Positions 24,735-34,524 of a DNA stretch of 42,102 bases are shown in pieces. Origin of the DNA: Acetobacteraceae bacterium AT-5844 (GTDB taxonomy: Bacteria; Pseudomonadota; Alphaproteobacteria; Acetobacterales; Acetobacteraceae); contig JH600049.1 of NCBI GenBank assembly GCA_000245075.1, forward strand, positions 39,272 through 81,373. Reading direction: 5' to 3'. Position 1 is the stretch's first letter. The number at the start of each line of letters is the position of its first letter. The position numbers were made by a program, and so were the translations under genes. Under the pieces are notes generated by a model. That model was not told the DNA's origin, made no database searches, and saw nothing but the letters and a program-made list of their open reading frames with translations.

Positions 24735-25625
24735 TCAGGCAGCCCGGTTGAGGATGCGGCCAGCCACGGCGTCCAGCTTGGCCAGGAGGGCGGGGTCACG
24801 CTTCTCCGGCGCCGTCACCAGTGCATATTCCAGCGCGCGGTCGCAGCCGGCGGGGCACGGGCCGCGCTTCTGGCCCAGCATCGGCACCACGGTCTTCACC
24901 AGCTGCTTCGCCTTGTCGGCATTGGCCAGCAGCACCTTGACGACCGCATCCACCGTCACCGCGTCGTGGTCCGGGTGCCAGCAGTCGAAATCGGTGACCA
25001 TGGCGACGGTCGCGTAGCAAATCTCAGCCTCACGGGCGAGCTTGGCTTCCGGCATGTTGGTCATGCCGATCACGTCGCAGCCCCAGGCGCGGTACAACTC
25101 GCTCTCCGCCTTGGTGGAGAATTGCGGGCCTTCCATGGTGAGGTAGGTGCCGCCGCGCTTGTACTTCAGCCCGATCTCGCGCGCCGCGCTTTCCACCGCG
25201 TCGCCAATGCGCGGGCAGACGGGGTGCGCCATGGAGACATGCGCCACGCAGCCGCTCTCGAAGAAGGACTTCTGGCGGGCGAAGGTGCGGTCGATGAACT
25301 GGTCGACGATGACGAAGGGGCCTGGCGGCAGGTCGCCATTCAGTGAGCCCACGGCGGAGAGGGAGAGGATGTCCGTCACGCCCGCGCGCTTCATCACGTC
25401 GATATTGGCGCGGTAGTTCAGGTCCGACGGCGTCAGCGGATGGCCGCGGCCATGGCGGGGCAGGAAGACGCACTTCACACCAGCCAGCCGGCCGAAGAGG
25501 AGCTGGTCCGACGGCGCGCCCCACGGGCTTTCCACCTTGCGCCATTCACGGTCTTCCAGGCCGTCGATGTCGTAGAGGCCGGAACCGCCCAGCAGGCCGA
25601 TGACGGGTTCGATGGTGTCGGTCAT
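24735..25625 (-). CDS. mtnP: S-methyl-5'-thioadenosine phosphorylase
   Basis: A 296-residue member of the PNP/MTAP family. It splits methylthioadenosine to adenine and methylthioribose 1-phosphate, recycling adenine and methionine sulfur. The phosphate loop GGSGLYD (13-19), RHGRGH (57-62) with PSDLNYRANI, and MTNMPEAKLAREAE point to MTAP rather than PNP. Its stop is four bases from guaD. No mtnA or mtnB genes are here. Confidence 0.95.
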   Translation of the reverse strand: MTDTIEPVIGLLGGSGLYDIDGLEDREWRKVESPWGAPSDQLLFGRLAGVKCVFLPRHGRGHPLTPSDLNYRANIDVMKRAGVTDILSLSAVGSLNGDLPPGPFVIVDQFIDRTFARQKSFFESGCVAHVSMAHPVCPRIGDAVESAAREIGLKYKRGGTYLTMEGPQFSTKAESELYRAWGCDVIGMTNMPEAKLAREAEICYATVAMVTDFDCWHPDHDAVTVDAVVKVLLANADKAKQLVKTVVPMLGQKRGPCPAGCDRALEYALVTAPEKRDPALLAKLDAVAGRILNRAA

Positions 25626-25659
25626 GCCGCGATGTCTCCGCAGTCAGGAAAGGGACGCA

Positions 25660-25696
25660 AAAAAGAAAGGGCCGCCCCTGTTGAGGGCGGCCCTTC
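25660..25696 (-). terminator. Rho-independent terminator of the petABC operon
   Basis: Arms AAGGGCCGCCC and GGGCGGCCCTT with a 7-base loop are followed on minus by TTTCTTTTTT. It lies 33 bases after the cytochrome c1 stop. Confidence 0.9.
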
Positions 25697-25728
25697 CGGA
25701 CGTCAAGGGTCAGCGCGGTGAAACCGCT

Positions 25729-26511
25729 TCAGTGGACATCCGCCCAGATCTTCCGCTTCACCGCATAGGTGAGCCCGCCAAGGATGGCGAGGAAGATGAG
25801 GATGCGCACGCCCATGGCGCGGCGTGTCTCAAGTTCCGGCTCCGCCGCCCAGGTGAGGAAGGCGGAAACATCGCGCGCCATCTGGTCCACCGTGGCATTG
25901 GTGCCGTCGCCAAAGGTCAGCTGGCCATCCTGGACCAGGGGCGGCGCCATGGCGATCTGGTGGCCGGGGAAATACTCGTTGTAGTGCATCCCCTCCATCA
26001 CCGTCACACCCTCGGGCGGCTGGGTGTAGCCGACCAGCAGGGCATGGATGTACTGCGCGCCGCCGACGCGGGCCTTGGTGATGACGGAGAGATCCGGCGG
26101 CAGGGCGCCGTTATTCGCCGCGCGCGCCGCCGCGTCATTGGCGAAGGGGCGACGGAAACGGTCCGAGGCGCGGCCGGGGCGCTCGAACATCTCGCCATTG
26201 TCGTTCGGCCCGTCCTGGATCTGGACGGAAGCGGCGATGGCGGTGACTTCCTCCTCGCTCAGCCCGATATCCCGCAGGTTGCGGTAGGCCAGGAGATGCA
26301 TCCCATGGCAGGCGGCGCAGACATCCTTGTAGACCTGGAAGCCGCGCTGCACCTGGGCCCGGTCGAAAGTGCCGAACGGGCCGTTGAAGGAAAAGTTCAC
26401 ATGCGGCAGCTCGACAGGGCCCTCGGCGGCCTTGGCGGCGCCCATGGGCAGGCTGGCGGAGAGGCCGACAGCAGCGGCCAGCGCGGCCGCCTTCACGAAA
26501 CGAAGCGCCAT
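25729..26511 (-). CDS. petC: Cytochrome c1 of the bc1 complex
   Basis: A 260-residue haem protein of complex III. A Sec signal occupies about residues 1-28. The haem c motif CAACH is at 65-69, and the axial Met is M188 in IAMAPPL. A single C-terminal helix (about 238-255) anchors it in the inner membrane facing the periplasm. ATG 26511 is chosen because it follows the petB stop by one base and begins the signal peptide. It is last in petABC and is followed by a strong terminator. Confidence 0.96.
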   Translation of the reverse strand: MALRFVKAAALAAAVGLSASLPMGAAKAAEGPVELPHVNFSFNGPFGTFDRAQVQRGFQVYKDVCAACHGMHLLAYRNLRDIGLSEEEVTAIAASVQIQDGPNDNGEMFERPGRASDRFRRPFANDAAARAANNGALPPDLSVITKARVGGAQYIHALLVGYTQPPEGVTVMEGMHYNEYFPGHQIAMAPPLVQDGQLTFGDGTNATVDQMARDVSAFLTWAAEPELETRRAMGVRILIFLAILGGLTYAVKRKIWADVH

Positions 26512-26512
26512 A

Positions 26513-27784
26513 TCACGCCTTCTCCATCGGCTGGGCAGTCGCGGCGCCGGGCAGCGGGCCGCCCCCACGCAACACAGGGCGGGCGATGCTCTCGGGCAGC
26601 GGCAGCGGGCGCTCGATCTTGGAGAGCAGCGGCAGCAGCACGAGGAAGTAAGCGAAGTAGTAGGCGGTCGCGAGGCGGGCGATGAGGATGTAGTGGCCCT
26701 CGGCCGGCTTGCCGCCCGCCCACATCAGCACGAAGAAATTCACCGTCCACAGCAGGAACAGCCACTTCGCGATCGGCCGGAAGCGCATGGAGCGCACCGG
26801 GGAGCTGTCCAGCCAGGGCAGCACGAACAGGATGGCGATGGAGCCGAACATGGCCAGCACGCCCATCAGCTTGTCCGGCACCGCGCGAAGGATGGCGTAG
26901 AAGGGCAGGAAGTACCATTCCGGCACGATGTGCGCGGGCGTGGAGAGCGGGTTGGCGGGGATGTAGTTGTCCGGATGCCCGAGATAGTTGGGCATGAAGA
27001 ACACCAGCACCGCGAACACCATCAGGTACACGATGACGCCCACGCTGTCCTTGATGGTGTAGTACGGGTGGAAGGGCAGCGTGTCCTGCGGCCCCTTCGG
27101 CTCGATGCCCAGCGGGTTGTTGGAACCCGTGATGTGCAGCGCCGCCACATGCAGGAACACCACGCCCGCGATCACGAAGGGCAGCAGGTAGTGCAGGCTG
27201 AAGAAGCGGTTCAGCGTGGGGTTGTCCACGGAGAAGCCGCCCCACAGCAGCGTGACGATGCTGTTGCCCACCAGCGGGATGGCGCTGAACAGGTTGGTGA
27301 TGACGGTGGCGCCCCAGAAGGACATCTGGCCCCAGGGCAGCACGTAGCCCATGAAGGCCGTGGCCATCATCAGCAGGAAGATGACGACGCCCAGGATCCA
27401 GAGCAGTTCGCGTGGGGTCTTGTAGGAGCCGTAATACATGCCGCGCCAGACATGCACGAGGACCACGATGAAGAACATCGAGGCGCCGTTCATGTGCACG
27501 TAGCGGATGAGCCAGCCATAGTTCACGTCGCGCATGATGCGCTCGACGCTGTCGAAGGCCAGCGAGGTGTGCGGCGTGTAGTTCATCGCCAGGAAGATGC
27601 CGGTGGCGATCATGATCAGCAGATTGATCATGGCCAGCGCGCCGAAATTCCAGAAGTAGTTGAAATTCCGGGGAGTCGGGAAGGACCCGTACTCCTTCTG
27701 CATCATGGTGATGACGGGCATGCGCTGGTCGATCCAGCGCAGGACGGGATTGGTGACGGTGCTGTCGTGGAGACCGGATGCCAT
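26513..27784 (-). CDS. petB: Cytochrome b of the bc1 complex
   Basis: A 423-residue membrane subunit with eight helices carrying haems bL and bH and the quinol/quinone sites. The Qo motif [14 protein letters not shown] is in the C-terminal half. Haem-binding helices contain [20 protein letters not shown] and HYLLPF with HVAALH. ATG 27784 has GGGAGG upstream; the longer frame lacks support. It follows petA by 13 bases and precedes petC by one. Length is normal for alphaproteobacteria. Confidence 0.97.
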   Translation of the reverse strand: MASGLHDSTVTNPVLRWIDQRMPVITMMQKEYGSFPTPRNFNYFWNFGALAMINLLIMIATGIFLAMNYTPHTSLAFDSVERIMRDVNYGWLIRYVHMNGASMFFIVVLVHVWRGMYYGSYKTPRELLWILGVVIFLLMMATAFMGYVLPWGQMSFWGATVITNLFSAIPLVGNSIVTLLWGGFSVDNPTLNRFFSLHYLLPFVIAGVVFLHVAALHITGSNNPLGIEPKGPQDTLPFHPYYTIKDSVGVIVYLMVFAVLVFFMPNYLGHPDNYIPANPLSTPAHIVPEWYFLPFYAILRAVPDKLMGVLAMFGSIAILFVLPWLDSSPVRSMRFRPIAKWLFLLWTVNFFVLMWAGGKPAEGHYILIARLATAYYFAYFLVLLPLLSKIERPLPLPESIARPVLRGGGPLPGAATAQPMEKA

Positions 27785-27797
27785 GGCGGTGCCTCCC

Positions 27798-28373
27798 TCA
27801 GCCGATACGGACCTGGGTGTCGGACCGGAATTCATATTCCGGGACAGCCAGGTTCAGCGGGGCGGGACCGCGGCGGATACGCCCGGCGGTGTCGTAGTGG
27901 CTGCCGTGGCAGGGGCAGAACCACCCGCCGTAATCGCCACGTGGATCGGTGGACTTCTGCCCCAGCGGCACGCAGCCTAGATGGGTGCAGACGCCGACGA
28001 CGATGAGCCAGGGCTCACGCAGCACGCGGGACTGGTCGGTCTGCGGATCGCGCAGATCGGAGAGCGGGACGGCTTGCGCCTCCTCGATCTCCTTGGCGGT
28101 GCGGTGGCGCACGAAGACAGGCTTGCCGCGCCACATCACGGTCACGGCCTGGCCTTCGGCCACATGGGTCAGGTCGACATCCGTGCTGGCCAGCGCCAGC
28201 ACGTCCTTCGCCGGATTCATGGAGGCGATGAAGGGCCACACGATGGCGCCGACACCGACCGCCGCGAACGATCCCGCCACTAGTTTCAGGAAATCCCGCT
28301 TCGTTCCGTCGGCGGGAGCATGCGCCCCGCCCTCTACGGGCGGGCTGCTGCTCGGCGCAAGCGTATCGGCCAT
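27798..28373 (-). CDS. petA: Rieske iron-sulfur subunit of the bc1 complex
   Basis: A 191-residue protein. Residues 24-50 are an N-terminal anchor with a Tat-like KRDFLKLV before the helix. The 2Fe-2S site is CTHLGC (C129, H131, C134) and CPCHGSHYD (C153, C155, H156). It moves electrons from quinol at Qo to cytochrome c1. It is the first gene of petABC. The upstream gap to hemF holds the promoters of both units. Confidence 0.96.
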   Translation of the reverse strand: MADTLAPSSSPPVEGGAHAPADGTKRDFLKLVAGSFAAVGVGAIVWPFIASMNPAKDVLALASTDVDLTHVAEGQAVTVMWRGKPVFVRHRTAKEIEEAQAVPLSDLRDPQTDQSRVLREPWLIVVGVCTHLGCVPLGQKSTDPRGDYGGWFCPCHGSHYDTAGRIRRGPAPLNLAVPEYEFRSDTQVRIG

Positions 28374-28497
28374 TCCTCATCGTCCCTCTTGGCGGCCCCC
28401 CTTCCTGGCAGGCGGATGAGCCGCATGTCATTCCCCGCTCGCAGTAGCGGGGGCGCAGCGGGCGGCCTTGGACATGCCGCCTACGTTGCGCAACCGC

Positions 28498-28527
28498 CAT
28501 ATAAAGGCACGTTTCGTAGAGAGGCAA
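28498..28527 (-). promoter_or_regulatory. Candidate promoter of petABC
   Basis: On minus TTGCCT (28522-28527) and TATATG (28498-28503) are 18 bases apart, each with four of six consensus bases. A 10-base palindrome GTTGCGCAAC (28485-28494) lies just downstream, and a stem (arms CCCCGCT/AGCGGGG, 28433-28452) is in the leader. The call is weak. Confidence 0.3.
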
Positions 28528-28619
28528 TCGCCGCCGGCACATGGATCTGTGCCTGCCGGTTGCGCTGCACGCTTTCGCTGGGCTAGCGCCCGCGCAGCGC
28601 CAGGAGGAAAACCACCGCC

Positions 28620-29495
28620 ATGCCGGATACCACCTTTTCTCACCCCCTCGCCCCTGCCGCCCGCACCTGGTTCGAATCGCTGCGGGACAGGATCTGCGCC
28701 GCCTTCGAATCCATCGAGGACGAAGCCCATGGCCCAGCCCCCGCCGGCCGCTTCCAGCGCAAGGCCTGGGAGCGCGAGGGTGGCGGCGGCGGCGTGATGA
28801 GCGTCATGCGTGGGCGGGTGTTCGAGAAGGTAGGGGTCAACGTCTCCACCGTGTTCGGCGAATTCAGTCCGGAATTCCGCAAATCGATTCCCGGCGCCGA
28901 ATCGGACCCCCGCTTCATCGCCACCGGCGTCTCCCTGGTGGCGCATATGTGCTCGCCCCGCGTACCGGCGGTGCATATGAACACCCGCTTCATCGCCACC
29001 ACCCGCGCCTGGTTCGGCGGCGGCGGGGACATCACCCCCATGGCGATGGACGCGCCCGAGTCGCAGGAGGACGCCGCGACCTTCCACGCTGCGTTCAAAG
29101 CCGCCTGCGACAGGCACGACCCCGGCTACTACCCACGCTTCAAGCAGTGGTGCGACGAGTATTTCTTCCTGCCACATCGGAATGAGCCGCGCGGGCTCGG
29201 CGGTATTTTTTATGACTGGCTGGGCCGCGACGATGCGGATGAAGGCCGCCTGCCGGATCATTTCGCCTTCACGCGCGACGTGGGCGAGGCCTTCCTGAAT
29301 GTCTATCCCGATATCGTCCGCCGCCGTATGGCCGAGCCCTTCACGCCCGCCGAGCGCGAGCACCAGCTGCTGCGCCGGGGCCGCTATGTGGAGTTCAACC
29401 TGCTACATGATCGCGGTACGCTGTTCGGCCTGCGCACGGGCGGGAATACTGAAGCCATTCTGATGTCCCTCCCCCCCGAGGTGAAATGGGCTTGA
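28620..29495 (+). CDS. hemF: Oxygen-dependent coproporphyrinogen III oxidase
   Basis: A 291-residue soluble enzyme. It decarboxylates two propionates of coproporphyrinogen III with O2 to give protoporphyrinogen IX, in haem synthesis. Family stretches seen are [54 protein letters not shown] and [21 protein letters not shown] before ATG 28620 is strong. It is divergent from petABC, which needs haem. A GC hairpin (29498-29512) follows the stop. Confidence 0.97.
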   Translation: MPDTTFSHPLAPAARTWFESLRDRICAAFESIEDEAHGPAPAGRFQRKAWEREGGGGGVMSVMRGRVFEKVGVNVSTVFGEFSPEFRKSIPGAESDPRFIATGVSLVAHMCSPRVPAVHMNTRFIATTRAWFGGGGDITPMAMDAPESQEDAATFHAAFKAACDRHDPGYYPRFKQWCDEYFFLPHRNEPRGLGGIFYDWLGRDDADEGRLPDHFAFTRDVGEAFLNVYPDIVRRRMAEPFTPAEREHQLLRRGRYVEFNLLHDRGTLFGLRTGGNTEAILMSLPPEVKWA

Positions 29496-29548
29496 GGCGC
29501 GCGCTTCGCGCGTGACTCCGCGGGGCCAGGCCACGCACCCTGCCCCGC

Positions 29549-29956
29549 ATGTCCAAGACCGAAATCATCCCCTACCTCATCTACCGGGACGTGCCGGCGG
29601 CGCTGGACTGGCTGGCCCGCGCCTTCGGCTTCAGCGAGACCCTGCGCGTGGAAATGCCCGATGGCGGCATGCATGCGGAGATGGCGCTGGATGGGCGCCG
29701 GATCATGCTCGGCCAGATCGCCAGCGCCGAGCGCCGCAAATCCTTCGGCATGGCAAGCCCGCTGGACGTGCCGGAGCACACCACCAGCCAGGGCGTCTTC
29801 ATCTATCTGCAGGACGTGGAGGCGCACCGGGACCGTGCCCGCACGGCCGGGGCCCGCATCACCCAGGACCTGGCGGACCATGGCTACGGCCTGACCTATT
29901 CCGCCAAGGACCCCGAGGGGCACGACTGGTACTTCACGCGCCTGCCGCAGGCCTGA
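29549..29956 (+). CDS. VOC family (glyoxalase/bleomycin-resistance-like) protein
   Basis: A 135-residue single VOC domain in two beta-alpha-beta-beta-beta halves. It has IPYLIYRDVPAALDWLARAFGF at the start and the family-typical DPEGHDWYF at the end. Metal ligands are not obvious beyond the C-terminal residues, so catalytic or binding roles are both possible. It resembles the PhnB/YdeM-like group. It lies 53 bases after hemF, on the same strand. Confidence 0.85.
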   Translation: MSKTEIIPYLIYRDVPAALDWLARAFGFSETLRVEMPDGGMHAEMALDGRRIMLGQIASAERRKSFGMASPLDVPEHTTSQGVFIYLQDVEAHRDRARTAGARITQDLADHGYGLTYSAKDPEGHDWYFTRLPQA

Positions 29957-30002
29957 CCTTCCGGCTCTTGTCCTGGCGCCCCCGCCCCCCCATACCGGCG
30001 CC

Positions 30003-30671
30003 GTGGCACAAGATCTGACCTCCGCAGCCGGGCGCCGCGCCGCCTGGACCAACAGCCTGTTCGTGGACCACGCCGTGCTGCGCCTGTTCTGGCGCAACTG
30101 GGGCGTGGTGCAGGAGGGGCGCCTCTACCGCTCCAACCACCCGAGCCCGCGCCAGCTTCGCGCGGCGGTGCGGCGCTTCGGCATCCGCACCATCATCAAC
30201 CTGCGCGGCCACAGGGAGAGCTGCGGCTCGGACGCGCTGGGCAGGGCGGCGGCGGCCGAGCTGGGCCTCACCCATATCGATGCGCCGCTGGAAAGCCGGG
30301 GCGCGCCGCATAAGGACCGGGTGCTGCGGCTGGCCGGCATCTTCCGGGAGACGCAGGAGCCGGTGCTGCTCCACTGCAAATCGGGCGCGGACCGCACGGG
30401 CCTCGCCGCCGGGCTCTGGCTGATGCTGCAAGGCCGCCCGGTGGAGGAGGCCATGCGCCAGCTCTCCTGGCGGCATGGCCATGTCTCCGCCAGCAAGACA
30501 GGCATCCTGGATGCCTTCTTCCGGGAATACGCCCGCTACACCCGCGAGCACGGGCCAAAGCCTTTCCTGGAATGGGTGGAGCAGGATTACGACGAGGACG
30601 CCCTCCGCGCCGCCTTCCGCAGCCGCGCCTGGGCGGACCGGCTGGTGGACGGCATCCTGCGGCGGGAGTAG
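30003..30671 (+). CDS. Tyrosine/dual-specificity protein phosphatase family protein
   Basis: A 222-residue PTP-like protein. The P-loop HCKSGADRTG has C125 as nucleophile and R131 for phosphate. GRLYRSNHPSPRQL and TIINLRGHRES are typical of bacterial DSP/Siw14-like phosphatases. The family removes phosphate from phosphotyrosine, inositol pyrophosphate or phospholipids; the substrate here is unknown. GTG 30003 is the only start that keeps the N-terminus. A short stem (30670-30693) lies between it and the convergent LprI-like gene. Confidence 0.88.
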   Translation: MAQDLTSAAGRRAAWTNSLFVDHAVLRLFWRNWGVVQEGRLYRSNHPSPRQLRAAVRRFGIRTIINLRGHRESCGSDALGRAAAAELGLTHIDAPLESRGAPHKDRVLRLAGIFRETQEPVLLHCKSGADRTGLAAGLWLMLQGRPVEEAMRQLSWRHGHVSASKTGILDAFFREYARYTREHGPKPFLEWVEQDYDEDALRAAFRSRAWADRLVDGILRRE

Positions 30672-30693
30672 CGCCCTTCAGGCATCGGGCGCT
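30670..30693. terminator. Weak hairpin between convergent genes
   Basis: Arms AGCGCCC and GGGCGCT surround a 10-base loop between the phosphatase stop and the LprI-like stop. There is no T-run. The terminator role is inferred from position only. Confidence 0.35.
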
Positions 30694-30704
30694 CGTCTCA
30701 CGGC

Positions 30705-31112
30705 TCAGGGTTCAGCCGGCACCGGGCAGCTGAGATCGCCCTCGGAGCAGTGCAGGTAGTCCCGCAATTGGGACACCCGCAGCGAGGTCAGCCGCTGCCG
30801 GCACTGCGCCACCAGCATCGGCGCGATGCTGCCATCCTGGCTGTTGATGGTGGCGAAGGCGCACTCGGCATCCCGAAAGCGGATCCAGGCCCGCTGTGAT
30901 TCCTGCAAGGCCTGCCGCGCCGGCTGGTTCTGCCGCAGGCGGTCCATGATCCGGCCGTAGAAATCATTCAGCGCGACATCCACCTCCCGCAGCCCATCGG
31001 CGGCGCAGGCATTCAACGCGCTCTGCGTGGTGGCTTTGCCGCAATCCTGGGCGGCAACCGGGGTGGCGGTGGCCGCCAGCAGCATCCCGGCCAGCATCAG
31101 CGGCAGGCGCAT
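30705..31112 (-). CDS. LprI/DUF1311-family exported protein
   Basis: A 135-residue protein with a Sec signal cut near ATPVAAQ. The mature part matches the DUF1311 pattern: an early Cys, then ALNDFYGRIMDRL and QRAWIRFRDAECAF, and C-terminal Cys residues. Mycobacterial LprI inhibits lysozyme; most members are uncharacterised. ATG 31112 has AGGGAGAGG just upstream, better than ATG 31127, which overlaps the ABC exporter stop as ATGA. It is probably cotranscribed with that exporter. Confidence 0.85.
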   Translation of the reverse strand: MRLPLMLAGMLLAATATPVAAQDCGKATTQSALNACAADGLREVDVALNDFYGRIMDRLRQNQPARQALQESQRAWIRFRDAECAFATINSQDGSIAPMLVAQCRQRLTSLRVSQLRDYLHCSEGDLSCPVPAEP

Positions 31113-31123
31113 CGTCCTCTCCC

Positions 31124-32878
31124 TCATTCCACGGCGAAGGCCTGAGTGCGGACCATGCGGGCGTAGAGCCCGTCCTCCGCTACCAGCTCCGCATGCGTGC
31201 CCTGCTCGACGGCGCGGCCATCCTGCATCACCACAATCCGGTCCGCTTCCTGCACTGTGGCCAGTCGATGGGCGATGACCAGGGTGGTGCGGCCGGCCCG
31301 CAGCGTTTCCAGGGCGCGCCCCACGGCGGCTTCGTTCTCGGCATCCAGCGCGCTGGTGGCCTCGTCCAGCAACAGGACGCGGGGGTTGCGCAGCAGGGCG
31401 CGGGCCAGTGCCACGCGCTGCCGCTGGCCGCCGGAAAGGCGAGAGCCGCCCGGCCCGAGAACCGTGTCGTAACCCTGCGGCAGCGCGGCCAGGAAGTCAT
31501 GCGCCGCAGCGGCACGGGCGGCGGCTTCCACCTCCGCCCTGCTCGCCCCCGGGTGGCCGCAGGCGATATTGGCCAGGGCCGTATCGTCGAAAATGACGGC
31601 GTCCTGCCCGACATAGGCGATGGCGGCGCGCAGGCTTTCCAGCGTCACGCTGCCAACGGGGACGCCATCCAGCAAAATCTCGCCATCGGTCGCGTCATAG
31701 AGCCGGGGCAGCAGCGCCAGGGCGGTGGATTTGCCGGCGCCGGACGGCCCGACCAATGCCACCGTCTGCCCCGGCTGCGCGGAGAAGGACAGGTGGTTCA
31801 GCACCGCCTCCCCATCTCCATAACGGAAGCCCACATCCCGGAATTCCACGCGGCCGGGCCCTTCCGCCAGGGCCGGCGCGCCGGGTGGCGTGGCGATCTT
31901 CGGCGCGCGGTCCATCTCGGAAAACACGCGCACCAACCCCCCAAACCCTTCCTGCAAGGCCGCGTTGAGGGAGCCCAGCGCACGCATCGGCTGCGTGGCC
32001 ACCAGCAGGGCGGCGACGAAGCCGGTGAACTCGCCCACCGTGCCGCGCCCGGTGGAGACCTTCCAGCCGACGAAGCACAGCACGCCCGCCACGGCCACGC
32101 CGCCCAGCGCCTCCAGGATCGGGTCCAGCTTGCTGCGGGTGCGGGCGATATGCATCAGCGCATCCCGCAGCCGGGCGAAGGCGGTGCGCGCACGCTCCTC
32201 CTCCTGCCGCTCCAGCCCATAGGTGCGGACGACGCGGGCGCTGGAAAAACTCTCGGTCAGCATGGCGGCGGCCTCGCCCACCCGTTCCTGCATGCCGCCG
32301 GATGCCCGGCGGATGCGCTTGCCGAGGCGCAGCACCGGCACGATGGCCACCGGGTACAGCACGGCCAGGATCAGGCTCATCTGCCAGTCCAGATAGATCA
32401 TCGAGGCCACGAGGCCGATGACGGTCAGGCCATTGGCTAGGCCGTTGATGGCCTTGGTCAGCGCCTCGCGGATGGCCTGGGCGTCGGCGGTGAAGCGGGC
32501 GGCATGGCGTGCCGGCGCCTCGCGGGAAATCACCGCGAGGTCCGCCCGGGTCAGCGCCCGGAACAGGTCGTTCTGAATGGCCTCGATCACCCGCAGCACC
32601 ACGGCCTGGACCGAGACCGCCTGCCCGTATTGTGCCGCCGCCTTGCAGGCCGTCAGCACGATGATGGTGGGAGGCACCAGCCAGACGATGCGCTCATCGC
32701 CCTCGGTGAACAGGTCGAAGGCCTGCTGGATGACGAGCGGGTAGAGCGCGGTGAAGCCCGCCAGCGCCAGCGTGCAGAACAGCGCCAGGGCGATGCCGGC
32801 GCGGTGCTGGCGCATATAGTTCCGCCAGAGGCGGAGCGTCAGGGCGCGGGTGGTTTCGGGCGGTGGGAGAGCGGCCAT
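31124..32878 (-). CDS. ABC exporter half-transporter, MsbA-like
   Basis: A 584-residue fused permease-ATPase. Six membrane helices lie in residues 25-310. The ATPase has Walker A GPSGAGKS (377-384), the signature LSGGQRQR (481-488), Walker B VLLLDEATS (501-509) and the H-loop H537. It works as a homodimer in the inner membrane. The similarity is to MsbA and multidrug exporters; a lipid A role is possible but not shown. It overlaps the LprI-like gene and lies after a strong hairpin. Confidence 0.92.
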   Translation of the reverse strand: MAALPPPETTRALTLRLWRNYMRQHRAGIALALFCTLALAGFTALYPLVIQQAFDLFTEGDERIVWLVPPTIIVLTACKAAAQYGQAVSVQAVVLRVIEAIQNDLFRALTRADLAVISREAPARHAARFTADAQAIREALTKAINGLANGLTVIGLVASMIYLDWQMSLILAVLYPVAIVPVLRLGKRIRRASGGMQERVGEAAAMLTESFSSARVVRTYGLERQEEERARTAFARLRDALMHIARTRSKLDPILEALGGVAVAGVLCFVGWKVSTGRGTVGEFTGFVAALLVATQPMRALGSLNAALQEGFGGLVRVFSEMDRAPKIATPPGAPALAEGPGRVEFRDVGFRYGDGEAVLNHLSFSAQPGQTVALVGPSGAGKSTALALLPRLYDATDGEILLDGVPVGSVTLESLRAAIAYVGQDAVIFDDTALANIACGHPGASRAEVEAAARAAAAHDFLAALPQGYDTVLGPGGSRLSGGQRQRVALARALLRNPRVLLLDEATSALDAENEAAVGRALETLRAGRTTLVIAHRLATVQEADRIVVMQDGRAVEQGTHAELVAEDGLYARMVRTQAFAVE

Positions 32879-32897
32879 GCGGGCCGATTAGCACGCG

Positions 32898-32928
32898 GCG
32901 GGCGGTGCAGAGTAGTTGCACCGCCCGC
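32898..32928 (-). terminator. Strong hairpin between the MFS and ABC exporter genes
   Basis: Arms GCGGGCGGTGCA and TGCACCGCCCGC (12 pairs) surround a 7-base loop, 46 bases after the MFS stop. It lacks a T-run but is very stable, and may end MFS transcription before the ABC gene. Confidence 0.55.
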
Positions 32929-32973
32929 AAACCGGATCAGAACACAGTGCCCAGGTCAGGGGCAGCCGCCCGC

Positions 32974-34305
32974 TCAGCGGGCCGCGGCCTCGGCGGGCAC
33001 GCCCTGCGGCGCGGACAGGCTCAGTCGGGCACCGGACTGCGTGGCGATGGTGATCAGGAAGACCACCACCACGGCCGCCACGTAATGCGCGGGGCTCAGC
33101 GGATCGACCGCCACCAGGGCGGAGACCAGCATCGGCGTGATGCCGCCGAAGATGGCGTAGGCCACGTTGTAGCTGAAGGACACGCCGCTGAAACGCACGC
33201 TGGGGGGGAAGGCATTCACCATGACGAAGGGCACGACGTTGATGATGCCGACCGTGGCGCCCGCGAAGGCATAGAGGACGAACAGCATCTCGGGGTGCGT
33301 GGCGGCGCCGATATAGAGGGCATAGGTGCTGATGATCAGCAGCACGCCGCCGATCAGCCCCACCTTCACCGCGCCGAAGCGGTCCAGCAGCACGCCGCTG
33401 CCCATGGCGCAGACGGTCAGCAGGAAGGTGCCGATCAGGTTGGCCTCCAGCGTCGCCACCGGAGTGAAGCCGTGCAGCTTCTGCATCAGGGCCGGCGTCA
33501 TCAGGATGACCACGACCACAGCGGCCGTCAGCATCCATGTCACCAGCATGGAGAGGATGACGGCACGGCCATGGCCCTTCAGCACCTGCATCACCGGCAG
33601 GTCCTTGGTCAGCGCGGCCTGGGCCCGCATTTCCTCGAAGATCGGGGTCTCATGCAGGTAGCGGCGCAGATACATCGCCACCAGGCCCAGCGCGCCGCCG
33701 ATCAGGAAGGGAAAGCGCCAGGCGTAGTCGGCAACCTCCGCCGGGGTGAAGACGCTGTTGATGCCGGTCGCCATCAGGGAGCCCAGCATGATACCGCCCG
33801 TCAGGCCGCCGGTCAGCATGCCGCAGGCCAGGCCGACATGCTTGGCCGGCACGTGCTCCGCGACGAACACCCAGGCGCCCGGCCCCTCACCGCCGATGGC
33901 GGCACCCTGCATCATGCGGAACACCAGCAGCAGCACGGGCGCCGCATAGCCGATGGTCTCATAGGTCGGCATGGCACCGATCAGGAGGGTGGGAATGGCC
34001 ATCAGGAAGACGGACAGGGTGAACATGCGCTTGCGGCCGACAAGGTCGCCGAAATGCGCCATCACGATGCCACCCAGCGGGCGGGCCAGGTAGCCGGCGG
34101 CGAAAATGCCGAAGGTCTGCACCTGCTGCAGCCAGTCCGGCATCTCGGCCGGGAAGAACAGGTGGCCGATCGCGGCCGCGAAAAATACGTAAATAATGAA
34201 GTCGTAGAATTCCAGGGCGCCACCCAGCGAGGCGAGGACGAGAGTGCGGATGTCCTGCCTGTTCAGGGACCGTTGATGTGCGGCGGCGGCGCCGGGTTGG
34301 GCCAT
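32974..34305 (-). CDS. MFS transporter, metabolite:H+ symporter (MHS) type
   Basis: A 443-residue carrier with 12 predicted helices. LEFYDFIIYVFFA in the first helix, RPLGGIVMAHFGDLVGRKRM in loop 2-3 and GEGPGAWVFVAEHVP are typical of the ProP/KgtP/citrate MHS subfamily. The substrate is likely a carboxylate or osmolyte. It is divergent from a Tat-exported binding protein gene. A palindrome TTATCGATAA (34318-34327) lies 13 bases before the start and may bind a regulator. Confidence 0.92.
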   Translation of the reverse strand: MAQPGAAAAHQRSLNRQDIRTLVLASLGGALEFYDFIIYVFFAAAIGHLFFPAEMPDWLQQVQTFGIFAAGYLARPLGGIVMAHFGDLVGRKRMFTLSVFLMAIPTLLIGAMPTYETIGYAAPVLLLVFRMMQGAAIGGEGPGAWVFVAEHVPAKHVGLACGMLTGGLTGGIMLGSLMATGINSVFTPAEVADYAWRFPFLIGGALGLVAMYLRRYLHETPIFEEMRAQAALTKDLPVMQVLKGHGRAVILSMLVTWMLTAAVVVVILMTPALMQKLHGFTPVATLEANLIGTFLLTVCAMGSGVLLDRFGAVKVGLIGGVLLIISTYALYIGAATHPEMLFVLYAFAGATVGIINVVPFVMVNAFPPSVRFSGVSFSYNVAYAIFGGITPMLVSALVAVDPLSPAHYVAAVVVVFLITIATQSGARLSLSAPQGVPAEAAAR

Positions 34306-34459
34306 CGTTCTGGAACCTTATCGATAAAAGACAATATTGCCCACAAAAGGGGCGGTGACGAAATTTTAGCCAACCGCATCTGGCGGGAACATTCTGAATT
34401 GGAGGATGCTGCGTTGCGGCACGGGCAGGGCTCCCTCCTGTCAGCCCGTTGACGCCAAA

Positions 34460-34481
34460 GCGTCATCCCCGCGTCATCCCC
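34460..34481 (+). repeat. Tandem 11-base repeat in the leader of the binding-protein gene
   Basis: GCGTCATCCCC is repeated twice without a gap. The first copy overlaps a small stem (TGACGC/GCGTCA, 34450-34465). It lies 43 bases before ATG 34525. Tandem half-sites could bind an activator; no family is recognised. Confidence 0.5.
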
Positions 34482-34524
34482 GGGGTTTAGAGGCACCGGC
34501 CAGTCCAAACCGGAGCTCAAGCCG

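Noticed and set aside
28669-28678. tRNA T-loop-like GGTTCGAATC
   Set aside because: It lies within the hemF coding frame and has no acceptor, D or anticodon arms around it.
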